A stretch of DNA of 39,480 bases from an uncultured Bacteroidales bacterium (GTDB taxonomy: Bacteria; Bacteroidota; Bacteroidia; Bacteroidales; Bacteroidaceae). The first letter of the stretch is position 1; every line of letters begins with the position of its first letter. The translations under genes were made by a program, and so were the position numbers. A model generated the notes under the pieces. The model searched no databases. It saw nothing but the letters and a program-made list of their open reading frames with translations, and was not told the DNA's origin. The stretch lies in NCBI GenBank assembly GCA_902798705.1, contig CADBXS010000021.1:1-39480 (forward strand). Reading direction: 5' to 3'. Positions 16,025 through 24,900 of the stretch are shown here, one piece after another.

Positions 16025-16657
16025 CTATTTTTTCCAATTAGCTGGGTCCTTGCGCCAAGTGTCAAGCACTGGCACCTGAGCCTCGGTGATGTATTTCGTC
16101 TTCAGAGCCACATCGAGCACAGCCTCATAGTTTGTGAGCGTGATGAGCTTCACTCTTGCAGCCTTGAATGCCTCCTGAGCCACATCGAAACCGTAAGTGA
16201 ACGAAGCCACCATACCAATCACCTCACAACCATTGTTGCGAATAGCCTCCACAGCCTTCAGACTGCTGCCACCCGTCGAAATCAAATCTTCCACAACAAC
16301 TACTTTCATGCCTGGCATCAGTTCACCTTCAATGAGGTTCTCCAGTCCATGATCCTTCGGTTTTGAACGAACATAGACGAAAGGCTTGTTCAAGGCATCA
16401 GCCACCAGTGCACCCTGAGGAATAGCTCCCGTTGCCACACCTGCAATCGCATCCACCTCGTCAAAGTTTTCGAGGATGACACGCGCAATTTCCAATTTCA
16501 CGAAAGAGCGCAATTCAGGATAGGAAAGCGTCTTGCGATTGTCGCAATAGAACGGAGATTTCCAACCCGATGCCCATGTGAACGGATTGTCTGGTTGCAA
16601 CTTGATAGCCTTGATTTTCAAGAGTTTGTCTGCGAAGATTTTCTCTAATGTTTTCAT
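16025..16657 (-). CDS. pyrE: orotate phosphoribosyltransferase
   Basis: A 210-residue enzyme that joins orotate and PRPP to form orotidine 5'-phosphate in pyrimidine synthesis. The PRPP-binding motif VVVVEDLISTGGSS lies near residues 118-131; FTWASGWKSPFYCDNR near the start is the orotate-binding region, and GVATGAIPQGALVAD follows. Length and motifs are complete. It is the first gene of the pyrE-SRPBCC-argH operon, with a -7 box at 16699-16706 and a leader of about 35 nt. Confidence 0.96.
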   Translation of the reverse strand: MKTLEKIFADKLLKIKAIKLQPDNPFTWASGWKSPFYCDNRKTLSYPELRSFVKLEIARVILENFDEVDAIAGVATGAIPQGALVADALNKPFVYVRSKPKDHGLENLIEGELMPGMKVVVVEDLISTGGSSLKAVEAIRNNGCEVIGMVASFTYGFDVAQEAFKAARVKLITLTNYEAVLDVALKTKYITEAQVPVLDTWRKDPANWKK

Positions 16658-16698
16658 ATATCTTATCCTATTAAATTATTACAAAATGAATTCGGGTG

Positions 16699-16706
16699 CA
16701 AAGTTA
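16699..16706 (-). promoter_or_regulatory. -7 promoter box of pyrE
   Basis: CAAAGTTA on the plus strand reads TAACTTTG on the minus strand, a perfect -7 box followed by C. The -33 box is weak. Transcription would start near 16692. Confidence 0.55.
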
Positions 16707-16788
16707 GGAGAAAAATCCGAATTGGCGAGTGAAAAACATAATTAAATGAAGAATGAAGAATTTATTCCTTTCCTCATTCTTTAGTTTT

Positions 16789-16944
16789 AGTAATGATAAA
16801 AAAATAAGTTGGTACGATTTACTCATATTTTGGAGATGTTTTTGTTCGTTTTTGAAGGAGTGATGCGGGCATCATGACTGAGAACACAACATGAGGTCAA
16901 AATGAATTTATCTAAATGTACCAAGTTATTTTTTTATCGTTACT
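16789..16944. repeat. terminal-inverted-repeat element, copy C (156 bp)
   Basis: The left 27 bp (AGTAATGATAAAAAAATAAG then TTGGTAC) and the right 27 bp (GTACCAAGTTATTTTTTTAT then CGTTACT) are inverted repeats matching at 25 of 27 positions. There is no coding sequence between them, only 102 bp. This is the best-preserved copy of the family and looks like a MITE. It fills most of the gap between pyrE and the sirtuin gene; the rest is heptamer-type TTCATT repeats. Confidence 0.85.
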
Positions 16945-17002
16945 TAGTAAGCTTCGGTTTTGCAGAAGCCATTCCTCATTCCTCATTTTTAATTTTTCAT
17001 TT

Positions 17003-17701
17003 TTAATCCTTCAGCATTCCTATCAGCTCCTTCATTCCCTCCGAAGCACCTTTAGCAATCACGTGGATGTTCAAGTCCATTGGCACATTGATAGGCTTCG
17101 GGTCAATCAGATACATCTTGCAGTTTCTCTTGGCATAGCGAAGAAGACCTGCTGCAGGATACACATTCAGCGACGTACCAATCACCACCAGTATGTCAGC
17201 GGCCGACACCTCATCAATGGCAGGCTCTATCATTGGTACTGCCTCACCAAACCACACAATGAAAGGACGCAACTGCGAACCGTCCTTCGCCTTCTGTCCC
17301 ATCTTAATGTCGAGATTATCAGGAGTGAGCGTCACAATCTGATCTGGGTCGTTCGGATTGTCCGTCGAAGTGGCTTTCATCAGTTCGCCATGCAAATGAA
17401 TCACCTTCTTACTTCCAGCACGCTCATGCAAGTCCTCCACATTCTGCGTCACCACCGTCACGTCGTACTTGTCCTCCAAACTTGCCACCAATCGATGTCC
17501 CTCATTCGGCTGAGCCGTCAGCAACTGATGCCTGCGCTCGTTATAGAATTGAATCACCAATGCTGGATCCTGCCAGTAGCCCTCAATGCTCGCCACTTTC
17601 TGCACATCATACTGTTCCCACAGTCCGCCCGAATCGCGGAACGTAGCAAAACCACTCTCTGCCGACATACCGGCACCTGTCAAAAACACTAATTTCTTCA
17701 T
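17003..17701 (-). CDS. cobB: NAD-dependent protein deacylase (sirtuin, zinc cysteines absent)
   Basis: A 232-residue sirtuin. GAGMSAESGFATFRDSGGLW (9-28) binds NAD, TQNVEDLHERAG (85-96) is the second signature, and His104 in HLHGEL is the catalytic histidine. Tyr53 and Arg56 in FYNERR form the YxxR motif of class III sirtuins that remove succinyl and other acidic acyl groups. The four zinc-binding cysteines normally found between HLHGEL and LRPFIVWFGE are missing; the region holds Asp and Asn instead. This may be a lineage trait rather than damage, since the rest is intact. Monocistronic. Confidence 0.92.
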   Translation of the reverse strand: MKKLVFLTGAGMSAESGFATFRDSGGLWEQYDVQKVASIEGYWQDPALVIQFYNERRHQLLTAQPNEGHRLVASLEDKYDVTVVTQNVEDLHERAGSKKVIHLHGELMKATSTDNPNDPDQIVTLTPDNLDIKMGQKAKDGSQLRPFIVWFGEAVPMIEPAIDEVSAADILVVIGTSLNVYPAAGLLRYAKRNCKMYLIDPKPINVPMDLNIHVIAKGASEGMKELIGMLKD

Positions 17702-17774
17702 AACGATTTAAGATTTATATTTGAAACCATCATTATTTGTGCAAATATCGTCAAAAAATCGTAATAATCAGCAT

Positions 17775-17861
17775 AGTAATAATGAAAAAATAAGTTGGTA
17801 TAAATGACACAAGTTGTCTTTCCTTTATAAAAATCTTACCAAGTTATTTTTAACGATCACT
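17775..17861. repeat. terminal-inverted-repeat element, copy D (87 bp)
   Basis: AGTAATAATGAAAAAATAAG then TTGGTA on the left faces TACCAAGTTATTTTTAACGA then TCACT on the right. It directly abuts the palindrome-array element that begins at 17862. The internal sequence differs from copies A and C. Confidence 0.75.
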
Positions 17862-18090
17862 ATAGGTTAGCCTCCAGAAATCGACGCAACACCCACCCTA
17901 ACATGCCAATGATGGCAAAAAAACTTCTTTCGTATGAGGAAAAATCTATATGGAAAAGTTTTCCATGTACGCGGAAAAGTTCTCCGTTTACACGGAAAGG
18001 TTTTCCATTTACACGGAAAAGCCTTCCATTGAGTTTTCCATTTACACGGAAAAGCCTTCCATTGAGTTTTTTCCCCATCGTTGCTGTTTT
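17862..18090. repeat. palindrome-array element, copy 2 (229 bp)
   Basis: It starts ATAGGTTAGCC and aligns to 7579-7774 throughout; the extra 33 bp is a tandem duplication of one array unit. Each unit is a small palindrome (for example GGAAAAGTTTTCC) spaced by GTTTACAC or ATTTACAC, giving a 21-bp period. GGCTAACCTAT at 18167-18177 is the exact inverse of the first 11 bases, so the full element may run 17862-18177. The non-coding stretch 17702-18334 holds this, copy D of the inverted-repeat element and a terminator. Confidence 0.82.
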
Positions 18091-18268
18091 CAGTTTGGAA
18101 ACACGAATCGTTTGTGAATAAGTCGTCAAGGAAATATGACAAATAGAGGATTTGCGAAAAATATTTGGCTAACCTATATGATTCATGAACATTATTATTG
18201 TTTCTGTAAAAAAAATTTCTGCGTATATCTTCGCTTTCTGCGTGAATTTTGATTTTTCATTTCCTCAT

Positions 18269-18302
18269 AAAAAAAGAGGTCGCACCCGAAAGCACGACCT
18301 CC
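18269..18302 (-). terminator. rho-independent terminator of the surface protein / small peptide unit
   Basis: On the minus strand GAGGTCG pairs with CGACCTC around a TTTCGG-containing loop, with further pairing inside, followed by seven Ts. It lies about 33 bp after the stop of the small peptide gene. Confidence 0.85.
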
Positions 18303-18334
18303 AAATAAAGAGAATGAAAAAAACTTATTTAATA

Positions 18335-18520
18335 TTACCAAATTGTATTTTGGATTTCACCGTATTTATCTTCAAACTTGTCTTCGTTTTCATTGTAGGA
18401 GTTACGCTCCTTACCCATCGCATCGCCCAAACTGGCTACACCAACGGTTGGGTCTTGAATCTTGCACAACACATAGCCTGGTGCTACAGTGATTTCTGGC
18501 TTGATATATTTCTTTTCCAT
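18335..18520 (-). CDS. small KxYxxP peptide (61 aa) of unknown function
   Basis: A 61-residue peptide beginning MEKKYIKPEITVAPGYVLCK, with a single cysteine at position 19 and an acidic, asparagine-rich second half. Short proteins with a KxYxxPxxxV start are common next to surface-protein genes in Prevotella and Bacteroides. I chose the ATG at 18520, after an A-rich stretch. An ATG at 18550 that overlaps the upstream stop would add ten residues. It follows the 606-residue surface protein by 26 bp and precedes a terminator, so it is cotranscribed. No modification enzyme or protease-transporter is seen nearby. Function unknown. Confidence 0.7.
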   Translation of the reverse strand: MEKKYIKPEITVAPGYVLCKIQDPTVGVASLGDAMGKERNSYNENEDKFEDKYGEIQNTIW

Positions 18521-18546
18521 AATTATTCTTTTTTTGAATGAGGGAA

Positions 18547-20367
18547 TCATTTAACAATAAACTTCTTACCATTCTTGATATAAATACCCTTCTGAGGGTT
18601 TGTAACTTTCACACCCTGAAGCGTATAAATGGTTCCATTTTCCTTCATGATGTCCTCCAAGGAGTTCACGCTCAAGAAGTATTCTTCTTCACCAGGCTCA
18701 CCGATTGACTTCACCAAAGTTGGTAAAGTGCTTGGACGCTGTCCCCAGTTGCCTGTAGATACAGCATAATGCCACTCAGTTCTTCTGAAGTCTATGCCTG
18801 GATGTTCAACAATGATCTCCATGCCTTGTGGATTCGTGAATTTCACGCCAGCAGCTGGATTAAATGAACTTTTATCACTTGGCAATTTGAGATAAGCTAA
18901 ATTCTGACCAAGCTCTCCTCTTGTTAATACCCTGAAGAATCCAACATAGTCATTGTCAGCAGTAACAGCATTGCTTCCTGTATTCAAAGTGGTTTTTCTG
19001 TACTTTGTCATAATGAAATTACGCTCGAGGACATTTTCTCCTGCAGCGTCTGCATCGTAAGGACCGTTTACAGTCACTTTTAGATGGTCACTCGTCGTAC
19101 TTGGCACCAAGAAGTTCTGCAAATTGATTGTTTTATTATCCGAAGTTGCACTTCTCGCTGTTCTATCATAAGGATTATTATTCCATGAAGCACCAGACAA
19201 AATAGGGAGTGCAAAAGTACCTGTTGCAGACTCTCCGTAGATAATCACTCCTGTGTTGGCAGGAATAGCGAATGTTTCCTGCAAAATGAGAGTATATCCA
19301 TCGGTACTATTTCCTGTTACTCCATTCACAATGAAAGCACGATAGCAAAGAGGAACATAGTGTGCGACATTGTCGCTGAATGTACGCAAAACAACTGGGT
19401 TTGGAAGTGGTTCTGGATCACCAGAAGAAGAGTTGATAAACTCCTGCCAACCATTGCCTGCATGTGAATAGTGCTGATCCAACCATGCTTGGAACATACC
19501 CTTGTTCAACGAAACTTCAAGGGTAAGTTCATGATTTTGATTGACAAAATACTCTTCTGCTCCTTCAGGGAAACTAAGTACGGCATAATTCATATAGCCA
19601 GCATCTGTCTGGCCTACAGTAATATCCTTCAGGAAACCACCATTAGCGCATACCGTAGAAATAGATTCTACTGTAACGGCAATCAGCGCATTGGTTCTTG
19701 CATTTCTAACTGCACCAGTCTGAATATACTCTACAGATGCAGGAATAACAAGAGATGTAATAGGCGTATTATCAACTGCACCCGAAGCAAGAAACTTAAT
19801 ATTACTTGGAATTGTAAATGTTGTCGTCAAAGAACTCAAATTGTTAATACAATTTTGGCAAATTGACTCTACATGTGTAGAAAGAATCGGATTAGTAACA
19901 TTGTTGAAATACTGAAAAGTCATCTCGTTTGTCTTGTAATACACATTTGCATGCTCGATGTATTTACCTTCTGCATCCTGAACATATGTTCCAGGTGAAG
20001 TAGTGTTTGGGGAGTACTTTGGTGTTACACTACTATTAGGTGCATATTCATAAAAAGTGAACGGACCTGCGCCTGGCGTAGTTTCAGGAAAGTATGCATC
20101 GGAAAAATCCACTGTAGTTGCTACACATCCTGCACCATCAAATGGTTTCAAAGTGTTAATGGTACCACTGAACACCAGTGTCTCAGCAGCCGCAATCTTT
20201 GCACGCTCATCCGCTGTGAAAGAATCATTCGACCAGTTTTGAGAATCATTTCCACTACCTACAATATAAGCAGTCTTGTTATCGCTACTAAACGTAACAC
20301 TCCATGCACTTGCCAAGGTGCAATAAGCACACAATAAGGCAAATAAAAATAAGTTCTTTTTCATCAT
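18547..20367 (-). CDS. secreted surface protein with leucine-rich-like region and C-terminal sorting-like tail
   Basis: A 606-residue protein with an N-terminal signal peptide (KKNLFLFALLCAYCTLASA). Residues about 175-235 contain BspA-like elements such as FTIPSNIKFLASGAV and LVIPASVEYIQTGAV. The tail GTIYTLQGVKVTNPQKGIY and KNGKKFIVK is typical of Prevotella secreted proteins and resembles a type IX secretion or surface-anchoring end. It is divergent from the membrane AraC-type regulator and followed by the small peptide gene. A -7 box (TAATTTTG on the minus strand, 20528-20535) gives a long leader of about 155 nt that includes an inverted repeat (20422-20451). Ligand unknown. Confidence 0.75.
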   Translation of the reverse strand: MMKKNLFLFALLCAYCTLASAWSVTFSSDNKTAYIVGSGNDSQNWSNDSFTADERAKIAAAETLVFSGTINTLKPFDGAGCVATTVDFSDAYFPETTPGAGPFTFYEYAPNSSVTPKYSPNTTSPGTYVQDAEGKYIEHANVYYKTNEMTFQYFNNVTNPILSTHVESICQNCINNLSSLTTTFTIPSNIKFLASGAVDNTPITSLVIPASVEYIQTGAVRNARTNALIAVTVESISTVCANGGFLKDITVGQTDAGYMNYAVLSFPEGAEEYFVNQNHELTLEVSLNKGMFQAWLDQHYSHAGNGWQEFINSSSGDPEPLPNPVVLRTFSDNVAHYVPLCYRAFIVNGVTGNSTDGYTLILQETFAIPANTGVIIYGESATGTFALPILSGASWNNNPYDRTARSATSDNKTINLQNFLVPSTTSDHLKVTVNGPYDADAAGENVLERNFIMTKYRKTTLNTGSNAVTADNDYVGFFRVLTRGELGQNLAYLKLPSDKSSFNPAAGVKFTNPQGMEIIVEHPGIDFRRTEWHYAVSTGNWGQRPSTLPTLVKSIGEPGEEEYFLSVNSLEDIMKENGTIYTLQGVKVTNPQKGIYIKNGKKFIVK

Positions 20368-20544
20368 AATTATAAAATGGTTAAATAATTCTATGATTAT
20401 TATTAATACTTATCAATTTTTCGGCACTTCATAAAAAATCCTAATGTGCCGCAGTAATTTATTATTTATATTAATGTGTTTAGCGTTGTTTAACGAGAAT
20501 TTGTAACAAAAAGAATTGATTTTGTTGCAAAATTACACTGAATA

Positions 20545-20633
20545 CCGTAGAAAAAGTGTAAAAAAACAAGGAAAGGTGTGTAAAAAATAACATAAACATG
20601 TGAAATTTCTAAGAATTTTCACACTTTTTACGG
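20545..20633. promoter_or_regulatory. inverted repeats upstream of the AraC-type regulator (possible operator)
   Basis: CCGTAGAAAAAGTGT (20545-20559) faces ACACTTTTTACGG (20621-20633), and between them GTGAAA (20600-20605) and TTTCAC (20617-20622) flank a near-palindrome. Both dyads lie just upstream of the regulator promoter and between it and the divergent surface protein gene. They are candidate sites for autoregulation or for control of both genes. Confidence 0.45.
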
Positions 20634-20639
20634 TGATAT

Positions 20640-20671
20640 TTTGTCCAAATCATCGGTAGTTCGTACCTTTA
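20640..20671 (+). promoter_or_regulatory. promoter of the AraC-type regulator gene
   Basis: TTTG at 20640-20643 and TACCTTTA at 20664-20671 are separated by 20 nt, the usual Bacteroidetes spacing. The last base of the -7 box deviates. Transcription near 20678 rules out a TTG start at 20641 and supports the ATG at 20692. Confidence 0.55.
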
Positions 20672-20691
20672 CCGGCACAAAAGTGAAGCAA

Positions 20692-21786
20692 ATGGAAGAA
20701 ATGCAATTTGCGGCCATAGTATTGATGTCAATACTAACGCTGACATTGGTATTTTTGCTACCGAAACATACGACAAGGAGTGTTGTAATCAGTTATTCTC
20801 GTTGGATGATGGCTGGAGGCACAGCACTGCTGACTGTGCAGTTCTTTCTTCAATACTTATTTCACTTCCGCCAGATGGGTGTTACACAGGGAGTCTTGGT
20901 TAATCTACTCTTTTTTGTGCCATCTTCATGGCTATTAGCTCTGTCTATTCTTTGGCTACAAAGACAAGGACGAATTGGATGGGATTTGTTTTTGCCAGGA
21001 CTACTTTCATGGATATTGACGTCAGCACTGCTGGTGATTGCTGCCTTGATTGACCTCCATCCTCTATTGAAAGAAACAACAGAGTTGCGCTATGCAGAAT
21101 TGGCTTCAGGTATCGTGTATTTTGCGATGAACACCTATTATACGACACTGCTCATACTTGGTAATCGAAGACTTCGACGTGCGTTGAGCAACTACTACGA
21201 CCACGAAACCAACGACTTATTGCATTGGATGGAACGAAGCGTGCTGATGTTGGCGTTGATAGTTTATGGTGTGCCAATTCTCATCTTTTGCCAAGGATAC
21301 TTTCTGATTATTTATGCTCTTCTTGTTTTCTATTTCCTCTACTATTTGGTATTCTGTTTCATTTGCTATGTTGTGAGCAACGATTCGCAAGAAGTGAACA
21401 AGGCAGAGACAAATGCCGTGAAAGTCAAGATGGATGAGAAGAACGACATGTCAGTCGATGACATTCAGCGTATAACTGCCATTGTTGACCGCTGGGTGAC
21501 ATCTGGAGGTCATTTGAAGAGTGGCATCACCATGCAGACCGTCGTTACAGAGATGCACATACCGCGATACCAACTGGCAACATGGCTAAAAACAACAGAA
21601 TGGGAACTTTTCAATCCTTGGTTGACACACCTGCGAATAGAGGAGGCCAAGCGTTTGATGAAAGATCATCCCGATTGGTCGAACGATGCCATCGCCAATC
21701 AATGCGGCTTCTCTTCCCGCACCTATTTCCAAAAGGTTTTCCACAAGCAAACAGGAATGACACCTTCTGAGTTTGTAGAAAGGTAA
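20692..21786 (+). CDS. membrane-embedded AraC-family transcription regulator
   Basis: A 364-residue protein. The first ~235 residues hold about seven hydrophobic segments, for example FAAIVLMSILTLTLVFLL near the start and FLIIYALLVFYFLYYLVF at the end of the membrane part. A linker of about 40 residues leads to a C-terminal AraC-type double helix-turn-helix: IPRYQLATWLKTTEW as first helix-turn-helix and NDAIANQCGFSSRTYFQKVF followed by TGMTPSEF as the second. Such proteins sense an unknown signal in the membrane and control nearby genes. It is divergent from the 606-residue surface protein. A strong terminator follows. Confidence 0.85.
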   Translation: MEEMQFAAIVLMSILTLTLVFLLPKHTTRSVVISYSRWMMAGGTALLTVQFFLQYLFHFRQMGVTQGVLVNLLFFVPSSWLLALSILWLQRQGRIGWDLFLPGLLSWILTSALLVIAALIDLHPLLKETTELRYAELASGIVYFAMNTYYTTLLILGNRRLRRALSNYYDHETNDLLHWMERSVLMLALIVYGVPILIFCQGYFLIIYALLVFYFLYYLVFCFICYVVSNDSQEVNKAETNAVKVKMDEKNDMSVDDIQRITAIVDRWVTSGGHLKSGITMQTVVTEMHIPRYQLATWLKTTEWELFNPWLTHLRIEEAKRLMKDHPDWSNDAIANQCGFSSRTYFQKVFHKQTGMTPSEFVER

Positions 21787-21872
21787 TTGTTTTTTCGAAA
21801 GGACGACACGTTTAATCGTTGTTATAAATGGCTTACGACGAAGTTTCGTTAAATTCGAGTGGTAAAGAATAG

Positions 21873-21897
21873 CCCCAACTTATTTATTCATTGTTAC
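21873..21897. repeat. end of a terminal-inverted-repeat element, copy E
   Basis: CCCCAACTTATTTATTCATT then GTTAC matches the end sequence of the family, and TTAAATTCGAGT just upstream (around 21849-21860) is also found in copy A at 1868-1878. The other end is not clear. It lies just before the terminator shared with the next gene. Confidence 0.5.
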
Positions 21898-21914
21898 ATA
21901 GCGAACACAAAAAA

Positions 21915-21952
21915 GAAGTGGCACACCCCCAACGAGGTGTGCCACTTCTTTT
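21915..21952. terminator. bidirectional terminator
   Basis: GAAGTGGCACAC (21915-21926) and GTGTGCCACTTC (21937-21948) form a perfect 12-bp stem with A-runs before and T-runs after. It separates the convergent regulator gene and the large surface protein gene and can serve both. Confidence 0.92.
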
Positions 21953-21977
21953 TCATCATTGTTACGAACCGTATAAC

Positions 21978-24900
21978 TTACTTCACAAGCACCTTCAGTA
22001 CTCGTCCATCTGCCATCTTCACGATGTTCACACCTCGCTGCGGAGCTGTGAGACGTGCGCCTGAGAGAGAGTAAATACCAACTGGCATGCCTTCGGAAAC
22101 AGTGTCGAACTGGTCGATGCCCACTGGTTCATCACCACCGAGGATGTCGGCATTCTTGCCTGCGCCATAGTAGTAGAGCTTCCATTCGCCCACCACCACG
22201 TAGTCGTTGCTACCGATAGTTTGGTCGAGGCGCATACCGATGGTGGCTGTACCGTCATTGCCCACATAGAATGGCAACTCGTTGAGGTAGTAGCCAGCAT
22301 TGTAGAAGGCCACGGAAGCACTGGTACCGTCAGGCACGTAGATGCCGTTGATGGTGCGTGTCTTTGCACCTTCTGGCACCTCTGCCTCACTCTTCACTCC
22401 GCCCTCCGAGAGGTTCATCACAGGCTTCGAGTACGTCTCCTCCGAAGTGGTTGCATAGAGAATGGCCAGATGTGTGTCAACACCATTGTTGATGTTAGCC
22501 TCTTCCTCTTCATAGCTACCAGCACGGTAGAAGGCATGAACTGTCAGCTTGTAAGTACCCTCTGGCAGACCCGACAGCGACTGACTCAGGGCAAAGGTGT
22601 TCTTGTTGTAAGAAGCTGTATGCTCTTTGTAGCCGTTCAACGTAGTGGTCGTCCAGCCTTCGATGGTCGAAGTGTTCTTGTCACCACGAGCTGGGTCGAA
22701 ATCGTTGTTCACAATCAGACTGGTCACATCCTGCTCCGTCACACCAGCATCAGGGTCGCCCATGTACCACAGTTTCCACTCACCTACCACCACATAGTCA
22801 TTGCTACCGATGGTTTGGTCGAGGTGCATACCGATGGTGGCCGTACCATCTTCACCCACAAAGAACTCCAATTCGTTGAGATAGTAGCCAGCGTTGTAGA
22901 AGGCCACGGAAGCACTGGTACCGTCAGGCACGTAGATGCCGTTGATGGTGCGTGTCTTTGCACCTTCTGGCACTTCTGCCTCACTCTTCACTCCGCCCTC
23001 CGAGAGGTTCATCACAGGCTTTTCGAACAAATCCACCGACGTATTGGCATAGAACTTAGCAAGGTGCGTGTCAACACCATTGTTGATGTTGGCCTCTTCC
23101 TCTTCGTAGCTACCAGCACGGTAGAAGGCATGAACCGTCAACTTGTATTTTCCCTTTGGCAGACCCGACAGCGACTGGCTCAGGGCAAAGGTGTTCTTGT
23201 TGTAAGATGCTGTGTGCTCCTTGTAGCCGTTCAACGTAGTGGTCGTCCAACCCTCTATGGTCGAAGTGTTCTTGTCGCCACGAGCTGGGTCGAAGTCATT
23301 GTTCACGATGGCCGAACTGTAGTCCTCTGGATTATCCTCCGAAGCATTTCCGCCACCCATCTTCACAGCCACCGACATAGCATTGAGGTCGGAGATTGCT
23401 TGTTCCACCTCAGCGTTGTTATACGATTTCTTGTCGTAAGCATCCTGTGCCTTAGCCAGCAGTTCCTTTGCCTCGTTGAGAGTAGTGGCAGTAGCCGTCG
23501 TACTGCTTTCGATGGCATCGGAGAGCGTCTTGATAGCTACGGCAAAGTTGGCATAGAGCGTCGTACCTGTCTCCACAGCCTCCATCGCAGCCTTCAGATT
23601 CACCAAACCAGCGTATGCATCGTCGGCATCCTGTGCGTTGGCAATGGCATCCGAAAGCGCATTCAGTTCAGACTGTCCGGCATAGTTCTCCAATAGGCTC
23701 TGAGCGTTTGGTACTGTCTGTCCAATGACTTGAGCCAGCACTTCGGCATTCTTTCCGCGGAACGTGAGCGTAGCTCCACCAGCCCAGAGGCGGCAGTTCT
23801 CCACGGTACGCACCTTGTTGGTCACACCCAGACGCATCGTGCCATCAGTGACAAGACCATAGACCGTAACTGGGAACTGGCCTTCGTTGAAGGCAGTCGA
23901 AGCCTCGTTGCTCTCGTTGATAGTCACCACACCCTCGATGTTGCCCGAAGGAATCTTGGTTTCGTACGAGTTGATGTAAGCGTATGCCGTGGCAATGGCC
24001 TCATTTTCCTCAGTGTAAGTTTCGCCCGGACGGAAAGCAGCCTGGAGGTTGAACTCATAGAGTCCGTTCTGCAAACCAGTCAGTTCCTGATAGATGTTGC
24101 AAGCCACGTTGTTAGCCTGCATCACTGGATAGACCTCCGTGTCGCCCGTTGGCCAAGTGATGCTCGTGTTGGTCACACCCAGCCAACCACCTTCTTCTGC
24201 AAATCTTGGATTCTTCAGCATCGATGTGCAGTCGTCGCCGTCCGACATGGCGTTTGCCATGGCATTCTTCAGCATCGTCTCGAGGTATGCAGCCTCAGCC
24301 ACAATCTGTTCGCCATCCAGCAAACCTTCCGACAGGATGTAAGGAGCGCCACCATGACCATTGTATTCGCCCGCAGCCTCAGTGTCGTCCATCAAGTAGT
24401 CGGCCAGCATGTTCACTTCTTCGCTCTCGCTGGTTGTGGAGTTGAGCCACACTTCAGCCTCGTCGAGCTTGTCCTTGAACACCTGATAAGCCTTCACACT
24501 CTCTGCCATCGCTTTCGAAGCAACAGCGAACGCAGCCAGCTTCTCCTTAGCCAACTCAACAGGGAATCCCTGTTCGCCAGAAGTTGCTTCCACATCATTC
24601 AGACCTTCCTTCGCCTGCTTGTATGCATCAAGCACACTTCTCTGACAAGCGATTTCGTCATTGTCCAGCTGTGCTTCATAGTCTGGTTCGCCGGCGAGTG
24701 TTTCATCGCGAAGCACCTCCCAAGCAGAGAAGGAACTACCCATGTAGTAGAGTCCCACATTGTCAAGACCAATCCAGTTGGTGCCTCTCGTCTGCACGTC
24801 GAGACCGATTTCCAACTGTCCCTCGTTCACAATCGCATAGATGTCCATCGGCTTGTCGATGTCAATCTGTGTGGCAGTCACCATCTTCAGGTTCTCGCCA

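Noticed and set aside
17941-18070. CRISPR array in the palindrome-array element
   Set aside because: The units are about 21 bp with 8-bp near-constant spacers; there are no variable spacers and no cas genes.
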